Below, piece after piece: positions 7,019 to 7,694 of a stretch of 7,694 bases of DNA (position 1 is the stretch's first letter; each line of letters opens with the position of its first letter). The notes beneath the pieces were generated by a model that was given only the letters and a program-made list of their open reading frames with translations, was not told where the DNA came from and did no database searches. Origin of the DNA: Saprospiraceae bacterium (GTDB lineage: Bacteria > Bacteroidota > Bacteroidia > Chitinophagales > Saprospiraceae); NCBI GenBank assembly GCA_020630455.1, contig JAHDBK010000168.1, positions 1 to 7,694 on the forward strand, in the 5' to 3' direction. The translations under genes and the position numbers were made by a program.

Positions 7019-7694
7019 ATGAATTCTCATCAAAAAATATGGATAAATCAAGTTAGCCAAGAAGAGTTAATTAAGGCTTTAGATGATTGGACATTAATGT
7101 ACACTGGTCAGCTACCTGCTGATGATTTGTTTTTTATTTTTCAAAAAAATAAAAATGAATTTGTTATTAAAGTAAATAATTTACTTTCTAATGAATTATT
7201 TTTCTTTTTAGTCAATTATTTGAAATACCCAATTGCTCTAAACTACAATGTTGAGATAAGAGGATTTACACAAGCAAAAGATGATTTTTTACCTAAAAAT
7301 ATTCAAGGTCAAAAAATAATGGTTTTTATACCAAAAGATGATGATGAATTTGATTATGTTTTAATAATTAATGAAAAAAATCAATCATTTAAAATACCTT
7401 TTGATTTTAATATTAAAAAAGTAAAAACGAATGAACAATTTAATGACGATATTATTCTTTTAAATGAAAATAGTATTCCTTTAAAAATTGTATCTTTAGA
7501 AAAGAAAAAAGTTAATTCTCAAACTATATTAGAAGCTTTAAAAAAATCAAGAACTACAAAACCCCAAAAAGAGTTAAAAAGATTTTATGTGTTTAATGGT
7601 ATATTTATAATAGCATTTTTAATAGGAATTTTGCTTTATTATGTAGGTACCTTTATATATGAATTTTATTATGTTTTAGGAATACTTTATTTTT
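7019..7694 (+). CDS. Hypothetical protein with a membrane segment, 3' end outside the window
   Basis: An open frame of 225 codons runs from the ATG at 7019 off the window edge with no stop. I do not recognise the family. The start is the first ATG after an in-frame stop at 6998-7000; no Shine-Dalgarno sequence is present. There is no signal peptide: the protein opens MNSHQKIWINQVSQEEL, and residues 1-187 look soluble, mixed and rich in Lys, Asn, Asp and Phe. These include LDDWTLMYTGQLPADDLFF (21-39) and an acidic patch around PKDDDEFDY (105-113). A lysine-rich stretch (about 163-188) precedes a hydrophobic segment at about 189-213, and a second hydrophobic run starts near 216. By the positive-inside rule the N-terminal part would be cytoplasmic. 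G+C is about 22% over 7021-7680 by hand count, well below the samples taken in the upstream genes. It lies beyond a terminator, so it is probably not part of the secretion operon. Confidence 0.75.
   Translation, partial: MNSHQKIWINQVSQEELIKALDDWTLMYTGQLPADDLFFIFQKNKNEFVIKVNNLLSNELFFFLVNYLKYPIALNYNVEIRGFTQAKDDFLPKNIQGQKIMVFIPKDDDEFDYVLIINEKNQSFKIPFDFNIKKVKTNEQFNDDIILLNENSIPLKIVSLEKKKVNSQTILEALKKSRTTKPQKELKRFYVFNGIFIIAFLIGILLYYVGTFIYEFYYVLGILYF

Overview
The window looks like AT-rich chromosomal DNA from a member of the Bacteroidota. Three things point there. One protein ends in the type B C-terminal sorting domain of the type IX secretion system (T9SS). Its downstream neighbour is a PorP/SprF-family protein. 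All three genes start without a Shine-Dalgarno sequence, behind A/T-rich leaders. The type B domain and PorP/SprF proteins are known only from this phylum. The species cannot be named from the sequence; marine or freshwater Flavobacteriia, Chitinophagia or Saprospiria are all possible.

Layout. Bases 1-204 are AT-rich non-coding leader with at best a weak promoter-like pair of motifs. Bases 205-5745 encode a giant (1846 aa) secreted repeat protein: signal peptide, about 15 PKD-like modules at a period of about 84 residues, six shorter cysteine-bearing Ig-like modules of about 75-82 residues, and the type B sorting domain. A 76-base gap contains a (CAAT)6 microsatellite and no terminator. Bases 5822-6844 encode a complete 340-aa PorP/SprF-like outer-membrane protein. 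A small palindrome overlaps its stop codon, and a strong intrinsic terminator lies at 6910-6946. From 7019 a third, unrecognised gene begins and runs off the window edge; it is clearly more AT-rich (about 22% G+C) and has a membrane segment near residues 189-213.

How they work together. By analogy with the SprB/SprF arrangement, the giant protein is probably a cell-surface adhesin or filament exported by the T9SS, and the PorP/SprF-like protein is its dedicated partner for secretion or anchoring. The two genes are probably one transcription unit ending at the terminator. The third gene lies beyond it and is probably separately expressed. Nothing indicates a mobile element, CRISPR array, RNA gene or defence system. 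The adhesin/partner pair is a known type of arrangement; the less ordinary details are the microsatellite between the two genes, the cysteine patterning of the repeat modules and the unidentified third gene.
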